DNA of 52,557 nt. It comes from Bacteroidales bacterium. Lineage in GTDB: Bacteria > Bacteroidota > Bacteroidia > Bacteroidales > Paludibacteraceae. Shown here piece after piece: positions 43,516-52,557 of the stretch. Both the position numbers and the translations under genes were made by a program. Within the stretch, counting starts at the first letter, position 1. The number at the start of each line of letters is the position of its first letter. The stretch lies in contig JALFZG010000067.1 in assembly GCA_022784645.1 (NCBI GenBank), positions 1 through 52,557 of the forward strand, in the 5' to 3' direction. Under the pieces are notes generated by a model, which was not told the origin of the DNA, made no database searches, and saw nothing but the letters and a program-made list of their open reading frames with translations.

Positions 43516-44256
43516 ATGTTCTACGCTCCCGATATATTACAAACGCTAATACTCCCCGAAGAGGAGAGCCAGCATTGCGTACAGGTACTTCGCGCGACAG
43601 TAGGTCAGGAAATACTTATTACGGATGGGGTAGGCCATCTGTATAGAGCCCGTATCACGAATCCTCATCGCAAGCATTGCGAGGTGGAGATTATTGCTAC
43701 AGAGCACCCCGAGCCGCTTCACGAAGGTTATGTACATATAGCTATTGCGCCTACCAAGAACATGGATCGTTTGGAATGGTTGGTAGAGAAAGCTACTGAG
43801 ATGGGAGTAGATGAGATAACACCTTTGCTCTGCCGACATTCAGAACGAAAGACGCTGAACGAAGAGCGATTGAGGAAGATAATGGTAGCAGCTGCTAAGC
43901 AATCGCTTAAGACTACCTTTCCGACACTTAATCCTCTGACCAGGTTCGATGATTTCGTACGTTCAGTGCAAGCAGATGACCGCTTGATTGCCCATTGCAT
44001 GACGCAAGAAGAAGCAGATGAGTTGCAGATTCAAGCTGCTTATAAGCCTACCACCGAAAAAAATGCTATTTGGCAACTGATTCATCGAGGCAATAGCGTG
44101 ATTGTAATGATTGGGCCGGAAGGCGATTTCTCGCCCGAGGAAATCAAGCAAGCTATTCAGCATCAGTATGTGCCTTGTTCGCTTGGGAAGGCTCGTTTGC
44201 GAACAGAAACGGCAGGTTTATTTGCTTGCAACACAGCCATTCTGCTTAATAGTTAA
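43516..44256 (+). CDS. rsmE: 16S rRNA (uracil-1498-N3)-methyltransferase
   Basis: A 246-residue SPOUT-class methyltransferase. HVLRA-like QHCVQVLRATVGQ near the start, then the C-terminal MIGPEGDFSPEE and SLGKARLRTETAGL, which form the trefoil-knot SAM site of RsmE. It methylates N3 of U1498 in 16S rRNA. It lies 81 bases after prfA. Confidence 0.96.
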   Translation: MFYAPDILQTLILPEEESQHCVQVLRATVGQEILITDGVGHLYRARITNPHRKHCEVEIIATEHPEPLHEGYVHIAIAPTKNMDRLEWLVEKATEMGVDEITPLLCRHSERKTLNEERLRKIMVAAAKQSLKTTFPTLNPLTRFDDFVRSVQADDRLIAHCMTQEEADELQIQAAYKPTTEKNAIWQLIHRGNSVIVMIGPEGDFSPEEIKQAIQHQYVPCSLGKARLRTETAGLFACNTAILLNS

Positions 44257-44304
44257 CTATCTTATTTGTTCACAATAAATCAATTTATATTTTCTTAATA
44301 GGGT

Positions 44305-45429
44305 ATGGTTACGTTATTATACGAAATATCGATAAATGCGTTGATTGTAGTAACGTTTTTTACCTTTGTAGGTTATTTGGTAGGTGGTCAACTGAAAGAT
44401 CGTCCGTTTGTGAGCGATTCTTACATGCATTCTCGATATTGGATGGCTGGGGCAATGTTTTTGTTATTTATATTAGCCCTTTTGCATAATGGTTATCATC
44501 TTCGATTGAAGGATAATTTTACGGGTGCTGCTATCACGCTTTGCTTTTTTTATTTTGTCAGTCAGCTTTATGCGTATGCAGATTTATCGCTCTCCAATCC
44601 TGGAAAACTGAATACAAAGAGATATGGCATAAGCTTGATTGCTGCGGTCTTATATGTGGGCATTTTCGGATGTGCGTATCATTTCATGTCGTATATAGTA
44701 TTTCAGTATGTTACGATAATATTGGGAATACTGTATTTGGGTCAAACCATGTATATGACGGTTGAGTATTTCACAAACTTTAAACGCATCGCCAATAGTT
44801 TGTCAAATTATTACGCAGAGGATTATGAATCGTATATTAAATGGATGCCTCGGTGTATGTTTATGTTGGGAATGATAAACTTTCTTGCGCCTTTCTTGCT
44901 ATTTTTGCCGATAGGACCAGTAGCTATCTTTAATTTTTCGATAGCTTTTGTATTGTTTTGGGTGTTTGTTTGCCATGAACGTTATATCATTTACGAGCGC
45001 TATTGTCATGTAGCGGTGAAGACTATCCAAGCGGAAGAGGCAGTAGATTCGGATGAAGAAAACGGTGGACAACAATCTTATTCAGATGAATTAATTCGTG
45101 TATCGCTTCAGCGCTGGGTGGATGAAAAGGCTTTTTGCCAGAATGATGTTACGATCATGGATTTGTGCAAGTATGTGGGCACCAACCGCACGTATTTGAG
45201 TAAGTATATCAATTCGGTTTATGGACTGTCGTTTCGCAATTGGGTTGCCGAACTCAGGGTAGAGGAGGCAAAGAAAATGTTGGTAAATCAGCATATGTCT
45301 CTTACTGAAATGTCAGCTTGTTTGGGCTTCTCCAGTTCATCGGCTTTCAGCCGAACGTTTACGCAACTAACAGGCGTCACACCTACCACTTATAGGAAAA
45401 ACAATAAATACAAAATAGAGGCTATCTGA
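44305..45429 (+). CDS. Membrane-bound AraC-type regulator
   Basis: A 374-residue protein with about six or seven membrane segments in the first 230 residues, then an AraC/XylS DNA-binding domain with two helix-turn-helix units (DVTIMDLCKYVGTNRTYLSK and MSLTEMSACLGFSSSSAFSR) and the typical TGVTPTTYRK end. It should sense a signal in or at the membrane and act on DNA at the inner face. The target is unknown. Confidence 0.9.
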   Translation: MVTLLYEISINALIVVTFFTFVGYLVGGQLKDRPFVSDSYMHSRYWMAGAMFLLFILALLHNGYHLRLKDNFTGAAITLCFFYFVSQLYAYADLSLSNPGKLNTKRYGISLIAAVLYVGIFGCAYHFMSYIVFQYVTIILGILYLGQTMYMTVEYFTNFKRIANSLSNYYAEDYESYIKWMPRCMFMLGMINFLAPFLLFLPIGPVAIFNFSIAFVLFWVFVCHERYIIYERYCHVAVKTIQAEEAVDSDEENGGQQSYSDELIRVSLQRWVDEKAFCQNDVTIMDLCKYVGTNRTYLSKYINSVYGLSFRNWVAELRVEEAKKMLVNQHMSLTEMSACLGFSSSSAFSRTFTQLTGVTPTTYRKNNKYKIEAI

Positions 45430-45450
45430 TGTAGATAACCTCTATTTTTT
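45413..45450 (+). terminator. Terminator overlapping the end of the AraC-type gene
   Basis: AAATAGAGG-c-TATCT (45413-45427) pairs with AGATA-a-CCTCTATTT (45433-45447), then TTT. The stop codon sits in the loop. Confidence 0.88.
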
Positions 45451-45521
45451 ATTCGAATGGTTGGTTCTGCTTACAATTGTAGGCTCAACAATCGAATACT
45501 AAATTCGTTGCGTATAAAATC

Positions 45522-46553
45522 TTATTCAGCCTTTACGGAAACTTCTTGCAGTTGGTTGATTTCCTGCGGAAGCTTAATGGTGTAAAGGATAGCTTCCCCC
45601 TGACGATAGGTGTTGCGCTTCTTTTGTCCGGCAGCATAGATATACGATTCGGCCGTAATAACGCGATGGTTGATTTCATCCACTCGCACGTGCTCCACAA
45701 ACGGTCCACCCATGGCGGCACCACCTTTCATCCGCCATAATCCACGGAGTTCTCCGCAATATCCGCCATTATTGATGCTGATAGAGCGGAACTGAGGTGG
45801 GAAAATCTTATATTCCGTACCCATATAACTGCCCTCAACGTATCCTTCAATGCGCTTGAGTACCGAGTCTCGCTTGGCGCAAAGATAGGCTTCTGTGAAG
45901 GTGTTGGGGTCGGTATAAGGATAACTCCAAATGACGAGGTCGCGTCGCTTCGGACCATTATCGTTGCAGCACCAAACGAAGTCTTCATCTTCCATAATGA
46001 GCTGATAATCAGATGGTACCTTAATTTCGATACCGAATTTCTTCTGAATCAGTTCGGAGGCATCGTGGTTGCAGAAACTGCGGTAGAACTTTGCTTGACG
46101 AAGCAACTCCTGACGGAGGAAATACTCCTGCAGTTCGGGTGCCTTCTCTTGCAGGAAAGCTGTAAGTTCATCGCGCGTAGGGGCGGTAATCATAGCCACT
46201 GCTTGCGGATGTGCATACATATCCGTCTTGTATTTCAATCGAGCTTGCGTATAGCGCTCGGGATTGACCTCGGTAATGAGAATGTTTCTTACGGACTTGA
46301 GCGCATCATCAAACGCATTTAGAGGTGTTTGCATCACCGTAAAATAACTCTCCATCTGTGGCAAACAGGGCATGTCGGCTTCCAGCGAAGCTCTTACGAT
46401 CTCACCTGCTTCGCCCTCCCAATAGGGATTATCCATCACTACGAGTACCTCGTAGATGCTGCCGGTAGCGGTCACTTTGAGTCCGCCTTTATCCTTGCAT
46501 CCTACCATCAGGAGCGCTATCGTGCAAAGGATCCATACACTTGCTTTTTTCAT
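45522..46553 (-). CDS. DUF4837 family lipoprotein
   Basis: A 343-residue lipoprotein (LLMVGC, lipidated Cys 19). GYCGELRGLWRMKGGAAMGG and RNTYRQGEAILYTI are characteristic of DUF4837, found mainly in Bacteroidota. Function is unknown. It is the last gene of the nitroreductase-pdxA run, 53 bases after pdxA. Confidence 0.88.
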   Translation of the reverse strand: MKKASVWILCTIALLMVGCKDKGGLKVTATGSIYEVLVVMDNPYWEGEAGEIVRASLEADMPCLPQMESYFTVMQTPLNAFDDALKSVRNILITEVNPERYTQARLKYKTDMYAHPQAVAMITAPTRDELTAFLQEKAPELQEYFLRQELLRQAKFYRSFCNHDASELIQKKFGIEIKVPSDYQLIMEDEDFVWCCNDNGPKRRDLVIWSYPYTDPNTFTEAYLCAKRDSVLKRIEGYVEGSYMGTEYKIFPPQFRSISINNGGYCGELRGLWRMKGGAAMGGPFVEHVRVDEINHRVITAESYIYAAGQKKRNTYRQGEAILYTIKLPQEINQLQEVSVKAE

Positions 46554-46606
46554 AACGGAAATTTTTATCGTTTAATAATAATGACTATATGATCAGCATG
46601 CTTACA

Positions 46607-47818
46607 TCAATCGTTTTGGGCATTGGCTTCGGCTCTTGCGGCTCTTTCAGCAGCAATGCGTTCCTCACGTTCGCGTCTGGCTTCAGCGGGATTGAAGCCC
46701 TTAAACTCACGATGTTCGCGCTTTTCCGGTTGGGGCTCTTTGATGGGAAGCGGGTTGGCTGTGAGTTCGAGGTATTCCGTTCTTCTGCGCTTTAAATCGA
46801 GCGACATGCAGAGAGCATGAACAAACGATTCATACGAAGCCATGTCCTTTCCGGCCAAGTCGTAAGCCGTACCATGATCGGGTGAAGTGCGGATGATATG
46901 CAATCCTGCCGTGTAGTTCACGCCATCCATATCAAGCGACTTAAACGGAATGAGTCCTTGATCGTGATACATAGCCAGAATAGCATCAAACTGCGTATAT
47001 TTGCCGCTTCCAAAGAAACCATCAGCCGAGTAGGGACCAAAGGCAAGTACACCTTCCTCTCGTGCTTGACGAACAGCCGGAGCAATAATCGTTTGCTCCT
47101 CTTGACCAATCAACCCATTGTCGCCCGCATGCGGATTGAGGGCCAATACGGCAATTCGTGGTTTGCGAATGGCAAAATCCTGCTCCAATGTGGATTCAAG
47201 CGTATGCAACTTGCGGAGAATGCGTTCGTTGCTGATAAACGATGGCACTTTGGCGATGGGGACATGATTACATACCAATGCAATCTTCATCTGGTCTGAT
47301 ACCATCATCATCAGCGAATCTTTGCCTTCTTCTGCAAAGCGGCTCGTAAGGTATTCCGTGTGGCCGGAGAATTTGAAATTCTCGGATTGGATATTCTCTT
47401 TGTTGATAGGAGCGGTAACGAGCGTATCCAACAAACCTGCTTCGAGGTCATCGCAGGCCTGCTTAAGCGAAGCGTAGGAAGCACTTCCGCCCTCAGCAGT
47501 AGATTTACCGATTCGAATGGGGGTGTTATCGGGGTAGCATGTTACGATGCTCACTTTACCATCTTGCGCTTCTTTTGCGCTGCGAACCACTTGGAATGGT
47601 ACTTTCTGCCAATCTTCGCCAAGCGTTTTCTGGTGTTGACGAAGCACGTTCAGGTTGCCGTAAACGACCGGACGGCAGATTTCAAAAATATGTGGATGGC
47701 TCAAGCCTTTGATAATAATTTCATAACCAATGCCGTTAGGGTCGCCGGCTGAGATACCTACAATAGGCAACTGCTGCGAACGCTCAACGGTAGGACGGGT
47801 GTTTTCAGTATTTTCCAT
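46607..47818 (-). CDS. pdxA: 4-hydroxythreonine-4-phosphate dehydrogenase
   Basis: About 403 residues from MENTENTRPT; a further in-frame ATG ten codons upstream lies deep in the nitroreductase gene. GISAGDPNGIGYEIIIK, FKFSGHTEYLTSRF, ALNPHAGDNG and DGFFGSGKY match PdxA. It oxidises 4-phosphohydroxy-threonine in vitamin B6 synthesis and needs a divalent metal. The last roughly 55 residues form a charged Arg/Glu-rich tail beyond the catalytic fold, not usual for PdxA. The start overlaps the nitroreductase end by 14 bases. Confidence 0.94.
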   Translation of the reverse strand: MENTENTRPTVERSQQLPIVGISAGDPNGIGYEIIIKGLSHPHIFEICRPVVYGNLNVLRQHQKTLGEDWQKVPFQVVRSAKEAQDGKVSIVTCYPDNTPIRIGKSTAEGGSASYASLKQACDDLEAGLLDTLVTAPINKENIQSENFKFSGHTEYLTSRFAEEGKDSLMMMVSDQMKIALVCNHVPIAKVPSFISNERILRKLHTLESTLEQDFAIRKPRIAVLALNPHAGDNGLIGQEEQTIIAPAVRQAREEGVLAFGPYSADGFFGSGKYTQFDAILAMYHDQGLIPFKSLDMDGVNYTAGLHIIRTSPDHGTAYDLAGKDMASYESFVHALCMSLDLKRRRTEYLELTANPLPIKEPQPEKREHREFKGFNPAEARREREERIAAERAARAEANAQND

Positions 47819-48338
47819 AATGAACTTTGTCGTATTGAAGTTTCTCAAGTTCGCGTGGTTGACGCTCTTCGTTTTTGTAACCTACGGAGATGATGCAAAT
47901 CACGTTGAGGTGCTCAGGAATGCCGAGTAAAGAACGCACCATCTGCTCAGCCGTCTCATCCGAATCATCTTTCACCATGCGGTCAAGTACCTGCACCCAG
48001 CATGCGCCAAGGCCAAGGTCGGCAGCTTCAAGCAGGATATTTTCTGCAGCTATGGCGCAATCGAATTTCCACGTGTCAGAAACGGATGCATCAGCACATA
48101 TCACGATGCCAAGCGGACTTCCCTCAAGCATCTGCGAACCATAGGTTCGGCATCCTGCCATCTGACGCAAGATTGCTCGGTCTTCTACTACAACAAACTC
48201 CCAAGGATTGAGTCGTTTGCCCGCAGGAGCCATCAATGCAGCTTGCAGCAGTTTCTCTATTTTCTCGGGCTCAACGGCCTGCTCCGTGTATTTACGAATA
48301 CTTCGGCGGTTGCGAGCCAGTTCGATAAAATCAGTCAT
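47805..48338 (-). CDS. Nitroreductase family FMN protein
   Basis: A 177-residue protein. RRSIRKYTEQAVEPEKIEKL and MAPAGKRLNPWEFVVV are the FMN-binding N-terminus of the nitroreductase family, and GACWVQVLDR fits the central helix. Members reduce quinones, nitro compounds or flavins. It heads the pdxA run, separated from alaS by 111 bases, and is on the same strand. Confidence 0.93.
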   Translation of the reverse strand: MTDFIELARNRRSIRKYTEQAVEPEKIEKLLQAALMAPAGKRLNPWEFVVVEDRAILRQMAGCRTYGSQMLEGSPLGIVICADASVSDTWKFDCAIAAENILLEAADLGLGACWVQVLDRMVKDDSDETAEQMVRSLLGIPEHLNVICIISVGYKNEERQPRELEKLQYDKVHYGKY

Positions 48339-48449
48339 ATCAGTTGTTTTTTTTTGACTCAGCCAACGCCAATAGGTATTGACTGAGCCGTGGTTAGTAT
48401 AGGTTGGGGATTCATGTAAACCACAAGGGTAGGGTGATGTGGTCGCCCA

Positions 48450-51053
48450 TTAGAGTTGGTTGAGAATCTCCTCCATAGCAGCTTCGAGTCCAGCAACATT
48501 TCGGCCACCTGCAGTAGCCATCCAAGGCTGACCACCACCGCCACCTTGAATATGCTTGGCGGCCTGTTTGATGAGTTGTCCTGCGTGCTTACCAGCTTCA
48601 ACGAGCGGTTGGCTCAAGAAAACGGCAATCTGCGGCTTACCATCTTGTTCGGTAGCAGCTACGACGGCGAAACGCGTATCCGCGAACTTACCACGAAGAT
48701 GCTGAATCACATCGCGAATCATCTGTGCATCGGCTTCACCGGTGAGGCGCACGAGTTTCATATCCTTGAAATCTTCGGCTTGGGCAATGATGGTATCGCG
48801 ATATTGCAGCACTTTCTCCTCCATGTATTGCTCAATCTGCTTCTTCAAACCAGCGTTTTCATCGATGGATTTGCGGATAGCAGCTGATAAGTCGGGAGCG
48901 TTGTTGAGGAGTGCGCGCATATCCGTGAGCAGGTCTTGTTGCGCATAATAGAGCTTGTCGGCAGCAGTAGCGGTAACGGCTTCGATGCGTCGAATGCCGG
49001 CAGCAATAGAGGTCTCCATCACGATGCGGATAGAGCCTATTCTGCCAGTGCTGCTCACGTGGCAACCACCGCAGAGCTCCACCGAAGGACCGTATTTAAT
49101 CACGCGCACATCGTCGCCATATTTCTCTCCGAAGAGGGCCATAGCGCCCAATGCTTTGGCTTCCGCGATAGGCATATGACGATGCTCATCGAGCGGGTAG
49201 TCCATACGCACAATCTGATTAGCCAGTTGCTCCACTTGACGAAGCTCTTCGGGCGTCACTTTCTGGAAATGGCTGAAATCGAAACGGAGCGAATCGGGCG
49301 TTACGAGCGAACCTTTCTGCTCAACGTGTTCGCCCAACACTTTGCGGAGGGCATAATGGAGAATATGTGTAGCGGTATGGTTGCAAGCAATAGCCTGACG
49401 ACGTTCATCGCCCACTTTGGCAATCAGTTTGCCGCCAATGCCTTCGGGCAGTTCCTTAACAATCACCACCGGCAGACCATTCTCGCGCTTGCAGTCAATA
49501 ACCTGCACATTACCGAGCATACCGGTGTCGCCAATCTCGCCACCCATCTCTGCATAGAATGGGATCTTGCTCAGAACGAGTTGATAAAACGCGCCACTCT
49601 TCTGCGTCACCTGACGCCAGCGGAGCACTTCGGTCTCTACGTCCAACTCATCGTAACCTACAAACTCGGTCTCGCCTTCTTTCAGTATGGTCCAGTCGCC
49701 CAAGTCTTGCTTATTGGCTGAACGCCCCATCTCTTTCTGGTGCTCAAGCGCTTTGTTGTACTCCTCTTCGTTGGTGGTGAAACCATTCTCACGGAGGATG
49801 AGCTCGGTGAGGTCAAGCGGGAAACCATACGTATCTTTGAGGGTGAAAACGTCCACACCGGAGATCTCCGTTTGGCCTTGTTTCTTAGCCTCATCCATCA
49901 GTTTCTGCAAGAGGTTGATGCCCTTATCAAGGGTGCGGAGGAAACCTTCTTCCTCGCTCTTGATTACCGGTACGATCTGTTTCTCCTGCTTCTTCAGCTC
50001 GGGGTAGGCTCCGCCTAAATCGGCTATCAGTTGGGGTATGAGCAGGTAGAGGAATGCTTCTCGCTGGCCGAGGAAAGTGTAACCATAACGAACGGCACGA
50101 CGGAGGATACGGCGGATGACGTAACCGGCTTTCTCGTTGCTCGGGATCTGCCCATCGGTGATGGCAAACGCAATCGTACGGATATGGTCGGCAATCACGC
50201 GCATCGCTACGTCAATCTTCTCCTCTTTGCCATATTCGCAACCGCAAATCTCGCCAATCTTCTTGAGCATGGGCTGGAACACATCGGTATCGTAGTTGGA
50301 CTGCTTACCTTGAATGGTGCGTACGAGACGCTCGAAACCCATGCCCGTATCAATCACTTTCTTTGCAAGCGGCTCAAGCGAACCATCGGCTTTGCGGTTG
50401 AACTGCATGAACACAATGTTCCAAATCTCAATCACTTGCGGATGGTCTTTATTCACGAGTTCGCGACCAGGGAGCTGTGCTTTCTCTGCTTCTGAACGGC
50501 TGTCAACATGGATCTCGGAGCAGGGGCCACACGGACCGGTATCGCCCATCTCCCAGAAGTTATCGTGTTTGTTACCATTGAGAATATGGTCTGCGGGCAG
50601 ATGTCGGCTCCAGATGGATGCAGCTTCGTCATCGCGACCCAAACCCTCTTCGGGCGAACCTTCGAACACCGTTACGTAGAGGTTGGAGGGGTCGATTTTC
50701 AGCACATCAACGATATATTCCCATGCAAAATCGATGGCGCCTTCCTTGAAGTAATCGCCAAACGACCAGTTGCCGAGCATCTCGAACATGGTGTGGTGAT
50801 ACGTATCATGTCCCACTTCTTCCAAATCGTTGTGTTTGCCCGACACACGCAAGCATTTCTGCGAGTCGGCTACACGCGGATATTTGATGGGGTCATTGCC
50901 CAAAATAATGCCCTTCCAAGGGTTCATACCGGCATTGGTGAACATGAGGGTAGGGTCGTCTTTGATAACCATCGGGGCGGATGGCACTATCTGGTGGCCT
51001 TTACTTGCCATAAAGTCCAGAAAGGACTGGCGAATTTCTTGACTTGTCATCAT
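48450..51053 (-). CDS. alaS: Alanyl-tRNA synthetase
   Basis: An 867-residue class II synthetase, near the usual 875. Motif 1/2 region [17 protein letters not shown], the editing-domain zinc ligands HTATH and CGGCH, and the C-terminal DHH-type [14 protein letters not shown] are present. It charges tRNA-Ala and edits Ser or Gly mischarging. It has its own promoter about 75 bases upstream. Confidence 0.98.
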   Translation of the reverse strand: MMTSQEIRQSFLDFMASKGHQIVPSAPMVIKDDPTLMFTNAGMNPWKGIILGNDPIKYPRVADSQKCLRVSGKHNDLEEVGHDTYHHTMFEMLGNWSFGDYFKEGAIDFAWEYIVDVLKIDPSNLYVTVFEGSPEEGLGRDDEAASIWSRHLPADHILNGNKHDNFWEMGDTGPCGPCSEIHVDSRSEAEKAQLPGRELVNKDHPQVIEIWNIVFMQFNRKADGSLEPLAKKVIDTGMGFERLVRTIQGKQSNYDTDVFQPMLKKIGEICGCEYGKEEKIDVAMRVIADHIRTIAFAITDGQIPSNEKAGYVIRRILRRAVRYGYTFLGQREAFLYLLIPQLIADLGGAYPELKKQEKQIVPVIKSEEEGFLRTLDKGINLLQKLMDEAKKQGQTEISGVDVFTLKDTYGFPLDLTELILRENGFTTNEEEYNKALEHQKEMGRSANKQDLGDWTILKEGETEFVGYDELDVETEVLRWRQVTQKSGAFYQLVLSKIPFYAEMGGEIGDTGMLGNVQVIDCKRENGLPVVIVKELPEGIGGKLIAKVGDERRQAIACNHTATHILHYALRKVLGEHVEQKGSLVTPDSLRFDFSHFQKVTPEELRQVEQLANQIVRMDYPLDEHRHMPIAEAKALGAMALFGEKYGDDVRVIKYGPSVELCGGCHVSSTGRIGSIRIVMETSIAAGIRRIEAVTATAADKLYYAQQDLLTDMRALLNNAPDLSAAIRKSIDENAGLKKQIEQYMEEKVLQYRDTIIAQAEDFKDMKLVRLTGEADAQMIRDVIQHLRGKFADTRFAVVAATEQDGKPQIAVFLSQPLVEAGKHAGQLIKQAAKHIQGGGGGQPWMATAGGRNVAGLEAAMEEILNQL

Positions 51054-51125
51054 TATTGTTAAGCTGTATTATAATTTTTATTAGGGTTCGCACGCATCGC
51101 TCGCGCTTGCGCACATAAATGGCGT

Positions 51126-51158
51126 ACAAAATTACTGCTTTTTTCTGAGATATACAAA
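51126..51158 (-). promoter_or_regulatory. Promoter of alaS
   Basis: On the minus strand TTTG (51158-51155), 20-base spacer ending CTCAGAAAAAAGCAG, then TAATTTTGT (51134-51126). Confidence 0.7.
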
Positions 51159-51217
51159 TTTCGATGGTATTTTTTTGTGTTTTTCTTTAATTATTTTCTT
51201 GTTTGCCAAAAAAGTAC

Positions 51218-51226
51218 TACCTTTGC
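51218..51226 (+). promoter_or_regulatory. Promoter -7 box of ttcA
   Basis: AAAAAAGTAC then TACCTTTGC, only 7 bases before the ATG at 51234. The upstream box is weak. The leader would be very short. Confidence 0.6.
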
Positions 51227-51233
51227 AGCCGAA

Positions 51234-51995
51234 ATGGATACACGTACCTCCGAGCAGATAGCGCTCATTAAACTTCAGAAGCGTCTCACCAAACGCTTTC
51301 ATAAAGCCTCCGAAGAGTATGGTTTGCTCTCGGATGGCGATCATATTCTCATCGGCCTTTCCGGCGGCAAAGATTCGCTTGCGTTGGTCGAATTGCTTGG
51401 CCGTCAGGCTCGCATTCGTGTGCCCGCTATAAAGGTAACGGCTGTGCATGTGTCGGTAGAAAATATTGGCTACCGGTCGGACCTCGATTATCTCAAAAAT
51501 TTTTGCGCAGAAAATGGGGTGGAACTCATCCATCAAACCATTGCTTTTGATGCCTCAACGGACTATCGGAAGTCGCATTGTTTCCTATGCTCATGGTATC
51601 GAAGGAAGGCGCTTTTTGAAGTGGCTAAGTCTTTGGGCTGCAATAAGATAGCGCTTGGGCATCATAAGGATGACATAGTAGAAACGCTATTGATGAACTT
51701 GATTTTTCAAGGGGCTTTCGGAACGATTGCTCCGGTACTTCAGATGGATAAGTTCCCGATGCAGATGATCCGTCCGCTCTGCCTGATAGAAGAGCGCGAA
51801 TTGGCTCGTTATGCGGAACTCAGAGGCTATCATAAGCAGGACAAACAATGTCCGTTTGAGCACGAATCCCATCGTTCAGATATCAAGCAATTGGTTACTC
51901 ATTTGGAGCAGTTCAATCCCAACGTTCGCGACTCCATTTGGGGCGCCATGCACAACATCCAACCCGCCTATCTTCCGCACAAAATCACGAAGTGA
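51234..51995 (+). CDS. ttcA: tRNA 2-thiocytidine synthetase (TtcA/TilS superfamily)
   Basis: A 253-residue PP-loop ATPase starting MDTRTSEQIA; the longer frame crosses the promoter. LIGLSGGKDSLALVELLG holds the PP-loop (43-48), HCFLCSWYRRKALF gives the CxxC pair (116, 119) and KIALGHHKDDIVETLLMNL is the family's second signature. TtcA adds sulfur to C32 of some tRNAs, using an Fe-S cluster bound by these cysteines. Related TtuA-type enzymes are an alternative. Confidence 0.88.
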   Translation: MDTRTSEQIALIKLQKRLTKRFHKASEEYGLLSDGDHILIGLSGGKDSLALVELLGRQARIRVPAIKVTAVHVSVENIGYRSDLDYLKNFCAENGVELIHQTIAFDASTDYRKSHCFLCSWYRRKALFEVAKSLGCNKIALGHHKDDIVETLLMNLIFQGAFGTIAPVLQMDKFPMQMIRPLCLIEERELARYAELRGYHKQDKQCPFEHESHRSDIKQLVTHLEQFNPNVRDSIWGAMHNIQPAYLPHKITK

Positions 51996-52227
51996 TCTAT
52001 CGCTATGGAGGCCAGTGACTCAGTTCCCATAAACTTTACCCATAATCAATCCCTCTCATGTCCACCTATGAAACAACTGCGGGGCTCGGGGACGAGAGGG
52101 TGAGGATTTTACCCCGCAGGGGGTTAGTAAAAAACCACTATTACACACGCGCTACACACGGATCGTGGAGGTTATGTGGAGCAATCGTGGTGATTTCGTG
52201 GAGAGAAGGTTTTCTTTCTGGTGTTCC

Positions 52228-52352
52228 CGAAAATCTCGGATTTTTGGGGAGAGGAGGAGAGGCGAAGCGCTGCAAGTCTCTGACCCGGGATGAGACTTTT
52301 GTTAGCGAAGCATCTTTCTTGGGGCCCCCGAAAATCTCGGATTTTTGGGGAG
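52228..52352. repeat. Repeated hairpin, two copies about 100 bases apart
   Basis: CCCGAAAATCTCGGATTTTT plus GGGGAGAG occurs near 52228-52255 and again near 52328-52352. Each copy folds as a 10-bp stem with one G-U pair around a 3-base loop. Confidence 0.8.
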
Positions 52353-52424
52353 AGCAGAGGCCTTGGTCGCCCGCCGATTTAGTGGAGCGGTATCGGCTAT
52401 GCGACCCAAGTGCCGAATGCGAGT

Positions 52425-52455
52425 GCAAAATTACTACTTTTTTCTGACATGGCAA
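52425..52455 (-). promoter_or_regulatory. Minus-strand promoter with no gene behind it
   Basis: TTG (52455-52453), 19-base spacer CATGTCAGAAAAAAGTAG-type, TAATTTTGC (52433-52425). It would transcribe the repeated hairpins toward ttcA. Confidence 0.55.
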
Positions 52456-52557
52456 TGGGTTGGTCCGGATTGCGTGCGGTATTGGTCCGGATTGCGTGCA
52501 AGTGCCCCCATGATTGGGCAAAGCAAGAAAAAAAAGTAGAAAAAAAACACAAGGAGT

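Larger units (their letters stand above)
51996..52557. other. Non-coding tail with hairpins and short direct repeats
   Basis: No gene is supported. Contents: a CTGCGGGG/CCCCGCAG stem (52077-52084 with 52112-52119), two copies of a CCCGAAAATC-tcg-GATTTTTGGG hairpin, two copies of TTGGTCCGGATTGCGTGC (52460-52477, 52482-52499) and a minus-strand promoter. Reading frames here overlap the repeats and are not convincing. Confidence 0.6.

Noticed and set aside
52141..52521. 126-codon minus frame at the right end
   Set aside because: It spans a repeated hairpin and a promoter; no family recognised and composition looks like repeat-derived sequence.

Overview
The window reads as chromosomal DNA of a Bacteroidota bacterium, most likely order Bacteroidales. 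The reasons are the promoters (a TTG/TTTG box about 20 bases before TAnnTTTGC, found many times on both strands), PorZ-type proteins of the type IX secretion system (T9SS), a methylmalonyl-CoA mutase pair, a glycine-lipid synthase-like pair, DUF4837, an FadL-like porin, and Bacteroidota-type release factor 1. There is no rRNA, recognisable tRNA, CRISPR array, intact insertion sequence or phage. Genus cannot be decided from the sequence alone.

Layout. 1-5516: a truncated lipid acyltransferase and a YigZ-family gene (minus), then divergent gcvP and a YitT-family membrane gene. 5570-14374: a surface-polysaccharide block with a glycosyltransferase, a Wzx-type flippase and a Wzy/WaaL-type membrane protein (plus), then a 1.2 kb non-coding stretch full of inverted repeats, then convergent wzz and wza (SLBB) genes. 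14684-21127: two PorZ-like double-propeller proteins on either side of a WecA/MraY-type phosphosugar transferase, then a DUF975 membrane protein. 21677-24486: anaerobic ribonucleotide reductase nrdD-nrdG with a long leader. 24666-29402: a tightly packed operon of two lipid acyltransferases resembling GlsA/GlsB and three exported proteins. 29562-30322: a zeta-toxin-like kinase with a small overlapping partner. 30378-34446: mutA-mutB. 34898-38877: a choloylglycine-hydrolase-family enzyme, a convergent O-methyltransferase, and an overlapping Lrp / small exported protein / FadL-like operon. About 38962-39193 (minus): a structured RNA gene, best guess 6S RNA. 39362-45429: TPR protein, second YitT protein, nucleotidyltransferase, prfA, rsmE and a membrane-bound AraC regulator. 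45522-51053 (minus): alaS, nitroreductase, pdxA, DUF4837 lipoprotein. 51234-51995: ttcA, then a non-coding tail with repeated hairpins.

How it fits together. The most coherent story is envelope building. Sugar-lipid initiation (WecA-like), a glycosyltransferase, flippase, polymerase/ligase, chain-length regulator and export protein sit beside two PorZ paralogues. In Porphyromonas gingivalis PorZ binds anionic LPS and supports the PorU sortase, which attaches T9SS cargo to that LPS. The locus may therefore make and present the glycolipid used as T9SS anchor; this is inference. The most unusual non-coding signals are an 11-bp repeat with the same consensus in two separate intergenic regions (about 14.5 kb and 34.6 kb), the palindrome-rich stretch at 9.65-10.82 kb, and the structured RNA near 39 kb.
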